NCBI GenBank assembly: GCA_002298125.1
Contig: DBMJ01000008.1
Location: forward strand, 15,839-79,838
Length of the DNA stretch: 64,000 nt
Direction: 5' to 3'
Source of the DNA: Clostridium sp. UBA701
Lineage (GTDB): Bacteria; Bacillota; Clostridia; Clostridiales; Clostridiaceae
The notes under the pieces were generated by a model, which saw only the letters and a list, made by a program, of their open reading frames with translations, was not told the origin of the DNA and did not search any database. Positions within the stretch are counted from its first letter, which is position 1. Each line of letters opens with the position of its first letter. Positions 35,054 to 44,800 of this stretch are shown here, piece after piece. Both the position numbers and the translations under genes were made by a program.

Positions 35054-37414
35054 TTAATCTCCCCAAAAAACCTGCAATTCTTTTTTAACCTCTTTTGGTG
35101 AAAACACAGCTACTTTATGGTTCCATTCTGGGGGAAGCAGTCTCTCGTAGCTTTTTTGTGCAAAGCGCTGATCTAATAGTAGAATAAGGCCTCTATCCTC
35201 TTCTGTTCTTATAACTCTACCCGCAGCCTGCAACACTTTGTTAATACCTGGAAACTGATAGGCATATTCAAAACCCTTTCCATTCTGGTCAAAGTGATTT
35301 CTAATGATATCTCTTTCGCTACCAATCTGAGGTAAGCCTACTCCAACTATTACTGCCCCTAGAAGTTTATCTCCTCTAAGGTCTATGCCCTCAGAAAACA
35401 CTCCTCCTAGTACTCCAAAACCGAGAATATTGGTTTCTTCTTTAAAACAATCCAAGAATTCTTCTCTTTCCCTATTGTCCATGATCTCTCTTTGCAAAAG
35501 GGTATTTTCCTCTCCATACTCTTCTACATAGGCGCTATACACCCTTTTCATATAGCTATGAGACGGAAAAAAAACCAGGTAATTTCCTCTGCGGCTTTCT
35601 ACCACTGCTCTTAGGTACTTAGGAATTACTTCAATACTGCCTTCTCTTTGTGAATAGCGAGTAGCCACAGAGGGCACTACCAAAACCTTAAGATTATCCT
35701 TGCTAAAGGGGGAGGGAAGATTTAAGGTCTTATCCTCTTCAGAACCTCCAAGCATTTCTATGTAGTACTGCTGTGGATAAAGAGTAGCTGAAAAATATAT
35801 GCTACACTTCCCCTTCTTTGCAGCGTTTTTAAGATTTTCTGCAGGATTTATACAAAATAGCTTTAAAATAAAATCTCCGTTATGCTCTATGGCGTAGGTT
35901 AAGTAGGAGCTGTCATATAATTCCCCTATCTTTAAGAAGTTATTAGCTTTAAAGTATAACTCTAGGAGTTGGTCTCTTATATCATTTTCCTCCTTAGTAC
36001 TAGTAAGCTTATGCTGCTTTTGAACTAAATATATTTCCGCTTCCTTCATAAACTCTCTTAAGGGCTTATATAGCTCTAGTGGCGGCTCTTTGAAGGTATT
36101 TGCAGCTTCTTCTGAGGCTCTTTTATATTCTAGTAAAACCTTGTTTACCTTGTTTAATGCCTTACTTATAGCAGCTGAGTAGTATTTTATGGTATTTTTA
36201 AGCTTGAGTACTTCGCCTTTTGATATCTCAGAGGAATACATATCTCTTGCTCTATCTACCAGGTTATGGGCTTCATCCACCAAGAAAATAAAGTCCCTAT
36301 CCCCTTCTGAGAAAAATCTCTTAAGATATACTCTAGGGTCAAATACATAATTATAATCACAGATTATAAGATCTGCCCAAAGAGAGGCATCTAGTGAAAA
36401 TTCAAAGGGACAAACACTGTACTCCCTTGCATATTTTTCAATTATATCTCTATCTATTATTTCTTCATTCCTTAACATGCTAATAAGAGCATCATTAACC
36501 CTGTCAAAGTGTCCTCTTGCATAGCTGCACTGCTCCGCATTGCAGGTGGCCTCCTCATTAAAGCATATCTTATCCTTAGAGGTCAGTACTATGGTTTTTA
36601 ATCTTCCTCCTCCCTTCATCAATTTTTCTACACCCTCTAAAGCCACTTTAGAGGTTATGTTTTTTGCTGTAAGATAAAATATCTTTTCTCCTATGTTTTC
36701 TCCCAGTGCCTTTGCAGCAGGAAATAATGTAGATATGGTCTTTCCGATACCTGTAGGTGCCTTTGCAAAGAGTTTCCTCTTATCTCTTATAGCTTTATAG
36801 CATTCTACTGCAAGTGCTCTCTGACCTCTTCTATAGCTTGCAAAAGGGAACTCCATTACTTTTAAGCTCTCATCTCTTCTTTTTATCCAGTCACTTTCAT
36901 ATTCTATCCATATACTATAGCTTTCCAATATTTTATAGAAAAAATTCTTAAGTTCCTCAGTAGAATACTCCTCTTCAAAGCTTCTGATATCTAAGGTTTC
37001 CACTTGACAGTAGGTTAACCTTACTGTGATACTTTTTAAGTTCTCCTGCTGTGCATATATATAGGCATAACACTTGGCCTGGGCAAAATGCAGCGGATTA
37101 TACTGTGCATCTAGGGTGTGAAGCTCACGATTAACAGTTTTAATCTCCTCTATTACAACCCTGTGAGGCTCAATAAAAATTCCATCTGCTCTGCCTGAGA
37201 GCTCCAGTAGGTTATCTCCCACCTCTGTGTTGAAATTTAAAGTGTACTCTGGATAATATAAAATATTATTTTCCTCAGCATATTTTTCATTTTGTCTTTG
37301 CAGCTTTTGATGAATCCTGGTACCCTCCACTGCCCGAGAGCTTATCATAAAGCTGGCATCTAAATCGCCACCTCTCATTACAAACTCCACCAGATTTCGT
37401 ATTGAAACCCTCAC
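35054..37414 (-). CDS. PD-(D/E)XK nuclease - XPD/DinG-like helicase fusion
   Basis: 786 residues in two parts. Residues about 1-170 resemble a Cas4/RecB-type PD-(D/E)XK nuclease: an early His (RIHQKLQ), GRADGIF with the first acid, and VVIEEIKT as the E-x-K motif. The rest is a superfamily 2 XPD/DinG helicase: Walker A KAPTGIGKTISTLFPA, four cysteines for an iron-sulfur cluster (CFNEEATCNAEQCSYA to YSVCPFEF), the DEAH box FLVDEAHNL, and the C-terminal motif QAAGRVIRTEEDRG. Both active sites look intact. It likely resolves or degrades branched or damaged DNA; the substrate is unknown. Single gene, no operon partner. Confidence 0.82.
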   Translation of the reverse strand: MRVSIRNLVEFVMRGGDLDASFMISSRAVEGTRIHQKLQRQNEKYAEENNILYYPEYTLNFNTEVGDNLLELSGRADGIFIEPHRVVIEEIKTVNRELHTLDAQYNPLHFAQAKCYAYIYAQQENLKSITVRLTYCQVETLDIRSFEEEYSTEELKNFFYKILESYSIWIEYESDWIKRRDESLKVMEFPFASYRRGQRALAVECYKAIRDKRKLFAKAPTGIGKTISTLFPAAKALGENIGEKIFYLTAKNITSKVALEGVEKLMKGGGRLKTIVLTSKDKICFNEEATCNAEQCSYARGHFDRVNDALISMLRNEEIIDRDIIEKYAREYSVCPFEFSLDASLWADLIICDYNYVFDPRVYLKRFFSEGDRDFIFLVDEAHNLVDRARDMYSSEISKGEVLKLKNTIKYYSAAISKALNKVNKVLLEYKRASEEAANTFKEPPLELYKPLREFMKEAEIYLVQKQHKLTSTKEENDIRDQLLELYFKANNFLKIGELYDSSYLTYAIEHNGDFILKLFCINPAENLKNAAKKGKCSIYFSATLYPQQYYIEMLGGSEEDKTLNLPSPFSKDNLKVLVVPSVATRYSQREGSIEVIPKYLRAVVESRRGNYLVFFPSHSYMKRVYSAYVEEYGEENTLLQREIMDNREREEFLDCFKEETNILGFGVLGGVFSEGIDLRGDKLLGAVIVGVGLPQIGSERDIIRNHFDQNGKGFEYAYQFPGINKVLQAAGRVIRTEEDRGLILLLDQRFAQKSYERLLPPEWNHKVAVFSPKEVKKELQVFWGD

Positions 37415-37462
37415 AATGCTTCCTCCTCAATACTTAATGATGCAAATCATATTTTTTTCTAG

Positions 37463-37541
37463 TATAATAGATATGGTACGGCATAGGTTAAAACTAGCGT
37501 ATCATATAGTTTTAACCCTAACAAGTTAATTTTTTGCCGTA
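37463..37541 (+). promoter_or_regulatory. ABC-F leader: -10 box and nested stem-loops
   Basis: After TATAAT (37463-37468), the leader can fold as GGTTAAAACTA/TAGTTTTAACC (11 bp, 37486-37517) enclosed by TACGGCA/TGCCGTA (37477-37541). A T6 run lies between the inner and outer 3' arms. This resembles an attenuator with alternative pairings, as seen before several antibiotic-responsive ABC-F genes. Which antibiotic, if any, cannot be told. I found no clear leader peptide. Confidence 0.5.
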
Positions 37542-37569
37542 AATAATAACCTTCACGGAGGTGTTTTAA

Positions 37570-39480
37570 TTGATAGTACTTAGTTGTAAGGATATAATGA
37601 AAAGCTATGGTATAGATGTAATTTTAAAATCAGCCACCTTTACCATAAATGAAGGAGACAAAGTAGGCTTCATAGGAGCAAATGGAGCTGGTAAAACCAC
37701 ACTTTTTAAGATAATGACCTCTCAGTTATCTCCAGATAGTGGAGATTTTTATGTGGATAAAAGCAAGAGGCTTGGTTATCTATCCCAACATCTGTCCCTT
37801 GAGAGCAGCTCTTCTCTTTATGAAGAGGTGTTAAAGGTTTTTCAGTCCTTGGTGGATATGGAAAATAGGATAAATGAGCTTACACAGCTTATGAAAGAAC
37901 CCTATGAGGCTAGTAAAAAGCATTATCATGAAAAGCTTATTGAGGAATTTACTACTCTATCTGATTTGTATAATCATAGGGGTGGTTATACCTACAGAGG
38001 AGAAATACATAGGGTGCTTAAAGGCTTGGGCTTTAGCGAAGAGGATTTCAATAAGGAAATAGATATTTTAAGTGGTGGTCAAAAGACTCGTGTGGCCCTT
38101 TCAAAGCTACTGCTTACAAGCCCTGAAATACTTCTTTTAGATGAGCCTACCAACCACTTGGATTTAGAGGCTATAGAATGGTTAGAAGAATATCTTAAGT
38201 CCTATAAAGGCACCATGATAATAATATCCCATGACCGTTTCTTTCTAGATGGTATCACAAATAGAACCTTTGAGCTTTTAAATGGTAAGGTGTATTGCTA
38301 CAATGGCAGTTATACTGTTTTTTTGCAGCACAAAAAAGATAGCTTTGAAGCTAAGCTTAAGGCTTACAATTTACAGCAAAGTGAAATCAAGCGTCAAGAG
38401 GAGATTATAGCGCGCTACCGCTCCTTCAATAGAGAAAAGAGCATTAGAGCTGCAGAAAGCCGTGAAAAAGCACTATCAAAGATAGATAGATTAGAGGCTC
38501 CTGACAAGGAACATAAAATTTCTCCTATAACCTTTTCTCCAGCAGTTAAAAGCGGGAATGATGTGCTTCATGTAGAAAACCTTTCAAAGTCCTATGACAG
38601 AGACCTTTTTAAAGCTGTGGAGCTGGATATAAAAAGAGGGGAGCGAATTGCCCTCATAGGTGATAATGGCAGAGGCAAAACCACCTTGTTTAAAATTCTT
38701 CTTGGAAGGGTTTCTCCTAATGATGGGATAGTGTACTTTGGTAAAAATGTACACATTGGCTATTATGATCAGGAGCAGTCTGATCTTCATCCTGAAAAGA
38801 GTGTACTAGATGAAGTGTGGGATGATTATCCTGACCTGACAGTTACAGAAATTAGAACTCGCCTTGGAGCTTTTTTGTTTAGTGGAGATGATGTGTTTAA
38901 AAAGGTAAGCGATCTTAGTGGTGGTGAAAAGTGCAGGATAAATCTCTTAAAGCTTATGCTCTCTGGCAGCAATCTTTTGCTTCTTGATGAGCCTACCAAT
39001 CACTTGGACATTCCCTCTAGGGAAGCCTTAGAGGATGCTCTTTTAAACTATGATGGAACCCTTCTAGTAATTTCCCACGACAGATATTTTTTAAATAAGG
39101 TAGTGGAAAAGATTTTAGAGCTTGAGGAGGAAGGTCTAAAGGAGTATTTGGGCAATTATAGCTATTATGTTGAGAAGAAGAAGAATCCTAATAGATTTCA
39201 AATTATAGAAGAACAGCAGGGAAAGACCAAGACTCAGCTTCAAGAGGAAAAGCGTAAAAAAAGAGAACAGGAAAGACTAGAAAAAGAGCTTAAGCAGAGT
39301 TTAAAGCAGGTAGAGGGTGCAATTGCTAGTAAGGAGGAGGAGCTTGTAAAGCTTCAAAATCTACTCTGTGAAGAGGAAATCTACTCTAACCCAGAAAAAA
39401 GCGAAGAAACTCACAAAGCCATTCTTGAGCTTGAGAACACCATAGCAGAGCTTTATGAAGAATGGGAAGCCCTTATGTAA
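37570..39480 (+). CDS. ABC-F family ATPase (ribosome-associated)
   Basis: 636 residues: two ABC domains on one chain and no membrane segments. Domain 1 has Walker A GANGAGKTTLF, signature LSGGQKTRVALSKLLL and Walker B LLLDEPTNHLDLEAIEW. Domain 2 has GDNGRGKTTLFKIL, LSGGEKCRINLLKLML and LLLDEPTNHLDIPSREA. A charged linker and a C-terminal coiled coil (about 550-636) are typical of the YdiF/Uup branch. These proteins act on stalled ribosomes or give ribosome-targeting antibiotic resistance. The start is TTG after a good GGAGGTG site. Confidence 0.88.
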   Translation: MIVLSCKDIMKSYGIDVILKSATFTINEGDKVGFIGANGAGKTTLFKIMTSQLSPDSGDFYVDKSKRLGYLSQHLSLESSSSLYEEVLKVFQSLVDMENRINELTQLMKEPYEASKKHYHEKLIEEFTTLSDLYNHRGGYTYRGEIHRVLKGLGFSEEDFNKEIDILSGGQKTRVALSKLLLTSPEILLLDEPTNHLDLEAIEWLEEYLKSYKGTMIIISHDRFFLDGITNRTFELLNGKVYCYNGSYTVFLQHKKDSFEAKLKAYNLQQSEIKRQEEIIARYRSFNREKSIRAAESREKALSKIDRLEAPDKEHKISPITFSPAVKSGNDVLHVENLSKSYDRDLFKAVELDIKRGERIALIGDNGRGKTTLFKILLGRVSPNDGIVYFGKNVHIGYYDQEQSDLHPEKSVLDEVWDDYPDLTVTEIRTRLGAFLFSGDDVFKKVSDLSGGEKCRINLLKLMLSGSNLLLLDEPTNHLDIPSREALEDALLNYDGTLLVISHDRYFLNKVVEKILELEEEGLKEYLGNYSYYVEKKKNPNRFQIIEEQQGKTKTQLQEEKRKKREQERLEKELKQSLKQVEGAIASKEEELVKLQNLLCEEEIYSNPEKSEETHKAILELENTIAELYEEWEALM

Positions 39481-39508
39481 AAAAAATGAGCAAAAGCTCA
39501 TTTTTTTT
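39478..39508. terminator. Bidirectional terminator between the ABC-F and kinase genes
   Basis: AAAAAATGAGC/GCTCATTTTTT with a 4-base loop, between convergent genes. Confidence 0.9.
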
Positions 39509-39509
39509 A

Positions 39510-41627
39510 CTAATTATATATATCAGAAAACTCTATATTAGTGGTATGAACTTTACTTTCCGTGGTAACTGCTATCTCTTCTATTTCATCCTCTTCTTTA
39601 AGAACTACTGGAAGGGAAACAATAAACTCACTGCCTTGTCCCCAAATACTTTTCACCTTTATAGTTCCACCATGCATTTCTACTAAAGACTTTACCAGAG
39701 AAAGTCCAATACCGCTGCCCTCGTTGCTTCGTGTAAGGGATTTATCCACCTGTCTAAATCTCTCAAATATAATCTGAAGGTTATCCTCAGGAATGCCTAT
39801 GCCAGAATCCTTTATCCTAATATCTATAAAATCACCTTTCTCATCTATATTTACCGTGATTTTTCCACCTGAGGGAGTGAACTTCACCGCATTTGAAAGC
39901 AAATTTAATATTATCCTCTCTATTTTATCTGCATCGCAGGCTAGGTATTTTTCCTCAACTTCAGTATCAAATTCCAGTGTGATATTTTTCTGAGCCACAT
40001 AGTCTACTACAGAAAGGGTTATATCCTCCACCACACTCACAATATTATAATTTTTCATATGCATTTGATAATAACCAGCATCTATTTTCGTAATGTCTAT
40101 TAGATTGTTTACAAGTCTAAGCAATCTATAGCAGTTTTGCTTCATTATCTTATTATATCGATTTATTATGTCATTCCTTTTTTCCTCATCTATATTTTCA
40201 TTGTAGTAATCAACAAGCTGTAGTGCTCCATAGATTACATTTATTGGAGTTCTTAGCTCATGAGAGATATTTGCAAAAAATTCTGTTTTAACCTTATCAT
40301 ACTCCATGGCCTCATTTAAAAGCCTAATATTATTCTCTGCCTTTCTACGTTCAGAGGTATCCCTGCATATGACTATCTGTAAGAGAGTGCCTTGAGAATA
40401 AAATGGAGCTGTATTACATTCTACCTCTATTACCGTACCATCTATCCTTCTTAAAAGCCTTGGTACAGGAGGCATTTCTCTCTTCTCCCTTATTATAGTA
40501 TTTATATGTTCTAAAACCTCCTCTTTATAATCCTCATGTATAAGCTCCATCAATTCAATTCCAAGCATTTGTCTTGGATGCTCAAGCCCCACTAGCTTGG
40601 CTGCTTCCTTATTGGCATAATTAATTTTCATACCGTCATGGATGATTACGGAATCAGGTAGCATGTCCATAAGCAGCCTATATCTAGTTTCGCTGTCTCG
40701 GAGAGCCTCCTCTGTTTTCTTTCGCTCTAAATTTTCCCTTTGCAGCTCCTCATTTACCTGTTGTAATTGCACATTTTTTTCCCTTAATGCTCCATTTAAG
40801 CAGTTTAGCTCATAAAATAACACCTTATAGGGTTCCCTTAAGCCTGTCTCTGTTAAGGCTTTATATAGGGCATAGTACGCTAAAATGTAGCATCCATGGG
40901 CAATTTTTTGATAAAGATTATCTCCCTGAGAGCCCATAAACTGTAATTGATTTATAATAAGCTCTAGCACAACGGAAGCAGCTAAAAGAAGAAGTATTCT
41001 TTTTTCTAGAAATTCTCTTTTAATATATAGAATATACAATGTAATAATTAAAATGAAAGATAAAAGAATGCTACTTATAATTTTAAAGGAATTAATATCA
41101 TCACTAGCAATTATTAGCTTATTGAATATATCCAGCATAATAAGTGGAAATAATATTCCCAAAGATATGATCATCTGCCATAATATAGTCTTTTTCACGT
41201 CTAAACTCCTATTAAAATACCTACAGGCAAAGAGAAAGGCTATGGCTTTATAAAATCGTTCTATAGTCACGAACTCAAGGCTAAGGTTATTATATTTAAA
41301 AATATGAACCAAGCTAAGGCCTGGAAAGGTAACTGTATGCAGCAAGGCATATATGGCAATAAATATATGAGAAATTCCCAGAAAAACAAAAAAATTGTTT
41401 TGATTAACCTCATAGGTATTAATGGCTACCACTGCTATAGAAGTGCTAACCACCACAGTAAAAAGCTCAGTAATACCATGAAAGAAGAGGTAGTCATGAA
41501 GTCCAAATATCACTGCCATAATAAGAATTAACAGGAGTACAAAGTATTGTGATAGAGCTTTACATAGCTTTTGACCTATATTCTTTCTAGTGATATCAAA
41601 GAGCTTTAATTCCTCCATAATAGCCAC
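39510..41627 (-). CDS. MASE3-PAS sensor histidine kinase
   Basis: 705 residues. A multi-span N-terminal membrane sensor (about 27-265) fits MASE3. It is followed by a coiled coil (about 275-310), a PAS domain (about 312-425), the phosphoacceptor helix FFANISHELRTPINVIYGAL, and an ATPase domain with N box NLLSNAVKFTPSGG, G1 IKDSGIGIPEDN and G2 GSGIGLSLVKSLVEMHGG. It is a complete membrane kinase, but no response regulator gene adjoins it, so its output is unknown. The stimulus for MASE3 is not established. Confidence 0.9.
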   Translation of the reverse strand: MAIMEELKLFDITRKNIGQKLCKALSQYFVLLLILIMAVIFGLHDYLFFHGITELFTVVVSTSIAVVAINTYEVNQNNFFVFLGISHIFIAIYALLHTVTFPGLSLVHIFKYNNLSLEFVTIERFYKAIAFLFACRYFNRSLDVKKTILWQMIISLGILFPLIMLDIFNKLIIASDDINSFKIISSILLSFILIITLYILYIKREFLEKRILLLLAASVVLELIINQLQFMGSQGDNLYQKIAHGCYILAYYALYKALTETGLREPYKVLFYELNCLNGALREKNVQLQQVNEELQRENLERKKTEEALRDSETRYRLLMDMLPDSVIIHDGMKINYANKEAAKLVGLEHPRQMLGIELMELIHEDYKEEVLEHINTIIREKREMPPVPRLLRRIDGTVIEVECNTAPFYSQGTLLQIVICRDTSERRKAENNIRLLNEAMEYDKVKTEFFANISHELRTPINVIYGALQLVDYYNENIDEEKRNDIINRYNKIMKQNCYRLLRLVNNLIDITKIDAGYYQMHMKNYNIVSVVEDITLSVVDYVAQKNITLEFDTEVEEKYLACDADKIERIILNLLSNAVKFTPSGGKITVNIDEKGDFIDIRIKDSGIGIPEDNLQIIFERFRQVDKSLTRSNEGSGIGLSLVKSLVEMHGGTIKVKSIWGQGSEFIVSLPVVLKEEDEIEEIAVTTESKVHTTNIEFSDIYN

Positions 41628-41796
41628 CCCTTCATTAAAAACATCTTAATTATACAATTTTATATAAAAATAATAGAAACATGAATATAATATTCTATTT
41701 TTTACAAATAAATCCTTCAAGAAAAACGCAAATACTCCCATTTTTCAGTATTATTTTTTAGCCTAAGAAATATAATTTAGTTCAGTGTAAAAAAAT

Positions 41797-41830
41797 AAGG
41801 ATATAACCCTAACTATGGAGTTACATCCTT
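41797..41830 (-). terminator. Terminator of the giant GGDEF gene
   Basis: AAGGAT plus GTTA pairing (stem with small mismatches) then ATTTTTTT on the minus strand, directly after the stop codon. Confidence 0.7.
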
Positions 41831-41835
41831 TCTCT

Positions 41836-44800
41836 TTATATTATTGATGCTACTATAGACCCCAGGGTGCTTACAAAATTGTAGTCATCAAATCTAAATT
41901 CTTTATTTCTTACGGAAGAGGTAAGATAAAGTATTCCGACTAACTCACCATTTCTTATGAGAGGCACCAATATAACAGAATGCCAGTCTGGTGTACTTGT
42001 TATAACATCATAGCCCGATATGTCGTCCCAGTCTATAAGATAGGTGCCCTGTCTATTCTTTATCACATTTTGAATCAGATTTTTATTGTACTTTTTAACC
42101 TCTATCCATTGCTGCTCTAATGCTTTCCTACCATAGATATCTGTCACATTATTATCCTTTATCATAAATAGTAGAGCACTTTGAGCTTCAGTAATTTCTA
42201 CAATACGTCCAAGGAGCTCATATATTTTTTCTAGTACATATTTATCTGACTTTAAGAGCTCTAATAGTTCCAGCATTACCAAAACATTTCTAGAATCCTG
42301 TACTACATTTCCAGTTACTATACCAGAAAGCTTATTATTTACCTTTACAGAGCCTGAGAACTCCTGGTTCCAAAGCTGACATAAATTCCTTCCCCTAGCC
42401 TTTGCCACGTAAAGGGCTTGGTCTGCCTTTTCTACCAGCTCCTGCTGCCACTGTCCTTGAGAAGGGTATGTTGAAAGTCCCATACTCACAGTAACAGGAT
42501 ACTTCTCTCCAAGTATCTTTTTACCTTCAATGGCAATTCTCAATCTATCTGCTATTTTCAAAGCTTCCAGCGAATCTACGTTTGGAAGAATGATAATAAA
42601 CTCTTCTCCACCATATCTTCCACAGCTATCCTCAAGTCTTATATTTTCCCTAACTACCCTGCATACTTCCTTAAGTACATTGTCACCAGTCTGATGTCCA
42701 AACTTATCATTTATAACCTTAAAGTGGTCTAAGTCAAACATGATGAGGGAAAATACTTGTCCATCATTATTGCTCTTATCAAGCTGCTCTGCTAGAGCTT
42801 CCTCTAGTGCTTTTCTTGTAAGCACCTCTGTAAGCTTATCAATAGAAGAGGTGATTTTAAGCTGGTATTTTTCAATGATAAAGCCTAAAAGAGATATCAG
42901 CCTCGAGCAACGACCAAAGGTTTTATTGTTAAAATTATGAAGGGTACGTTCAGACTCTAAATATAGATAGCCCTTTATATTTGAAGTATGCTTAGTACTC
43001 TTGTGCTTTAGTCTGCCATCCTTATTCCTATTACTATAGTTGAATTTTTTCATGGTTATGGGCATACATATAAGTGCCTTTATATTCTCCGGCATCATAT
43101 TACTGTCTAGTACGTTTCTAGAGTAGTCTTCAGAGACAAAAATAGGCTCTTTTGTCTGCTTCGTCTTCTCTAGGATATGTTTAATATTTTCTATTTCTGT
43201 GGTGCCATCGCTAGAGGCAATAACCTTGCAATCCTCTTCGGAAATAATCAAGGCTTTAGTAGCAAAGGAGAAGCTAGATATAAACTTGCATATGCTGTTA
43301 AGATTTTCTTGAGAATCCTCGCTGAGATTTTCTATGATATCCTCTAGTGAAAATATCCCGTCTGGCAGCACAGATTTATAAATCCTTCTTGCAGATTTAA
43401 GAAAGAACCTGTTGTTTAATATCTCCTTAAAGGCATGAAAATCAAATAACCTATCTATATCCTCTGGTGTTACTATTTCAAGCTCCTTTTGCCATATCTC
43501 TTGTATCTTGTTGTAATTCTCATTATTTTTAAGTGCCCAAAGCTTTATTGGAGCTCTTAATAAATCATGGCTTTTTACGAAGTCAATTCTGTAGTTACGA
43601 GGAATTTGATTACATAATCCCTTCACAGCTTCACTGGCTTCAAAATAATAATTAATAGCATAGAAGTAATTTTTAGTGTTGAAATAATAATCTCCTAAGG
43701 TATCACATATCTTACACTGAAGGTATTTATTTCGATGTTTTTTTGCAATCTCTAGTGCATCGTTTAAGCACTTTAGCTTATCCTCGGAATCTTCAATTAT
43801 CCCCTTTAAGTAAAGACCCTTCATCATTAAAGCTTCAGGCAACTCTTCCACATTAAAGTCACTATCTGATTTATAAAGCTCTATAGCTAGCTCTCTATGT
43901 CCTCTATTAAATAGTATCATGCAGGCCTCTATCAAGATGCTCATACGACTATCATACTGCATATACCTACTTATTAGAGTTATGAGCTTTTCTTTTAAAG
44001 CTGGATAATCTTCCTCATGGTCTAGGTTAGAAAGCTCAATAAAACATTTTAAAACCTCACAACCAAGCTTTTGTGCATTTTCATAATCCTCCTCATAATA
44101 AGATAAGGACATTATGATAAGCTCTTTTGCTTTTTCATTATCTCCAAGAGCAAAGTACAATTCTGCACCTGCCATATAATACACTGCAATTTCTATACCA
44201 TGCTCAGGATATTCCTCCAGCTCCTTTTGGGCTAATTTGTGGTATTCTATAGCCTCTTTATAGTTGGCAAGCCTTAAATTAACAAGACTTAAGTAGTTAT
44301 AGTTATAGAATACATTGCTTTCATACTCAATTCTCTTAGCACTCTCAAGAGCTTCCTTAAAGTATTGAAGTGAAAGCTCATAGTCAAAGGTGTCAAAATA
44401 AATGCCGGCTAAATTTGTAAGCCCAAGTATTACTGAAGATAAAAGATTGTTAGCTTCGCTGATATCCTTCATCCTTGTAAAATATTCTATTCCCTTCTCA
44501 GTATTCTGATAGAAGTCTGAGTAAGTAGCACCTATATTGTTTAATGCTGTTACTATACCAGGAAGATAATTAATTCTCTCAAAGCACTTTCTTGATTCTT
44601 CAAAATTCTGTAATGCCTGCTCCATTCTAGAGGTGCCAAAATAAATGTTACCTAAAAGGTTATAGAAAAAGCCTCTATGCTTTATGTAATCCTCTGTACA
44701 AAGGGGTAAACACCTTACGCATACCTCATAGGATTTATCATAATTACGCTGGAGAGAGTATACTGCAGCCTTAAGTCTATTACATTCCAAATAACCCTTA

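Noticed and set aside
37315..37414. CRISPR-linked Cas4 as origin of the helicase N-terminus
   Set aside because: The fold resembles Cas4/RecB nucleases, but no cas genes or repeats occur in the window.
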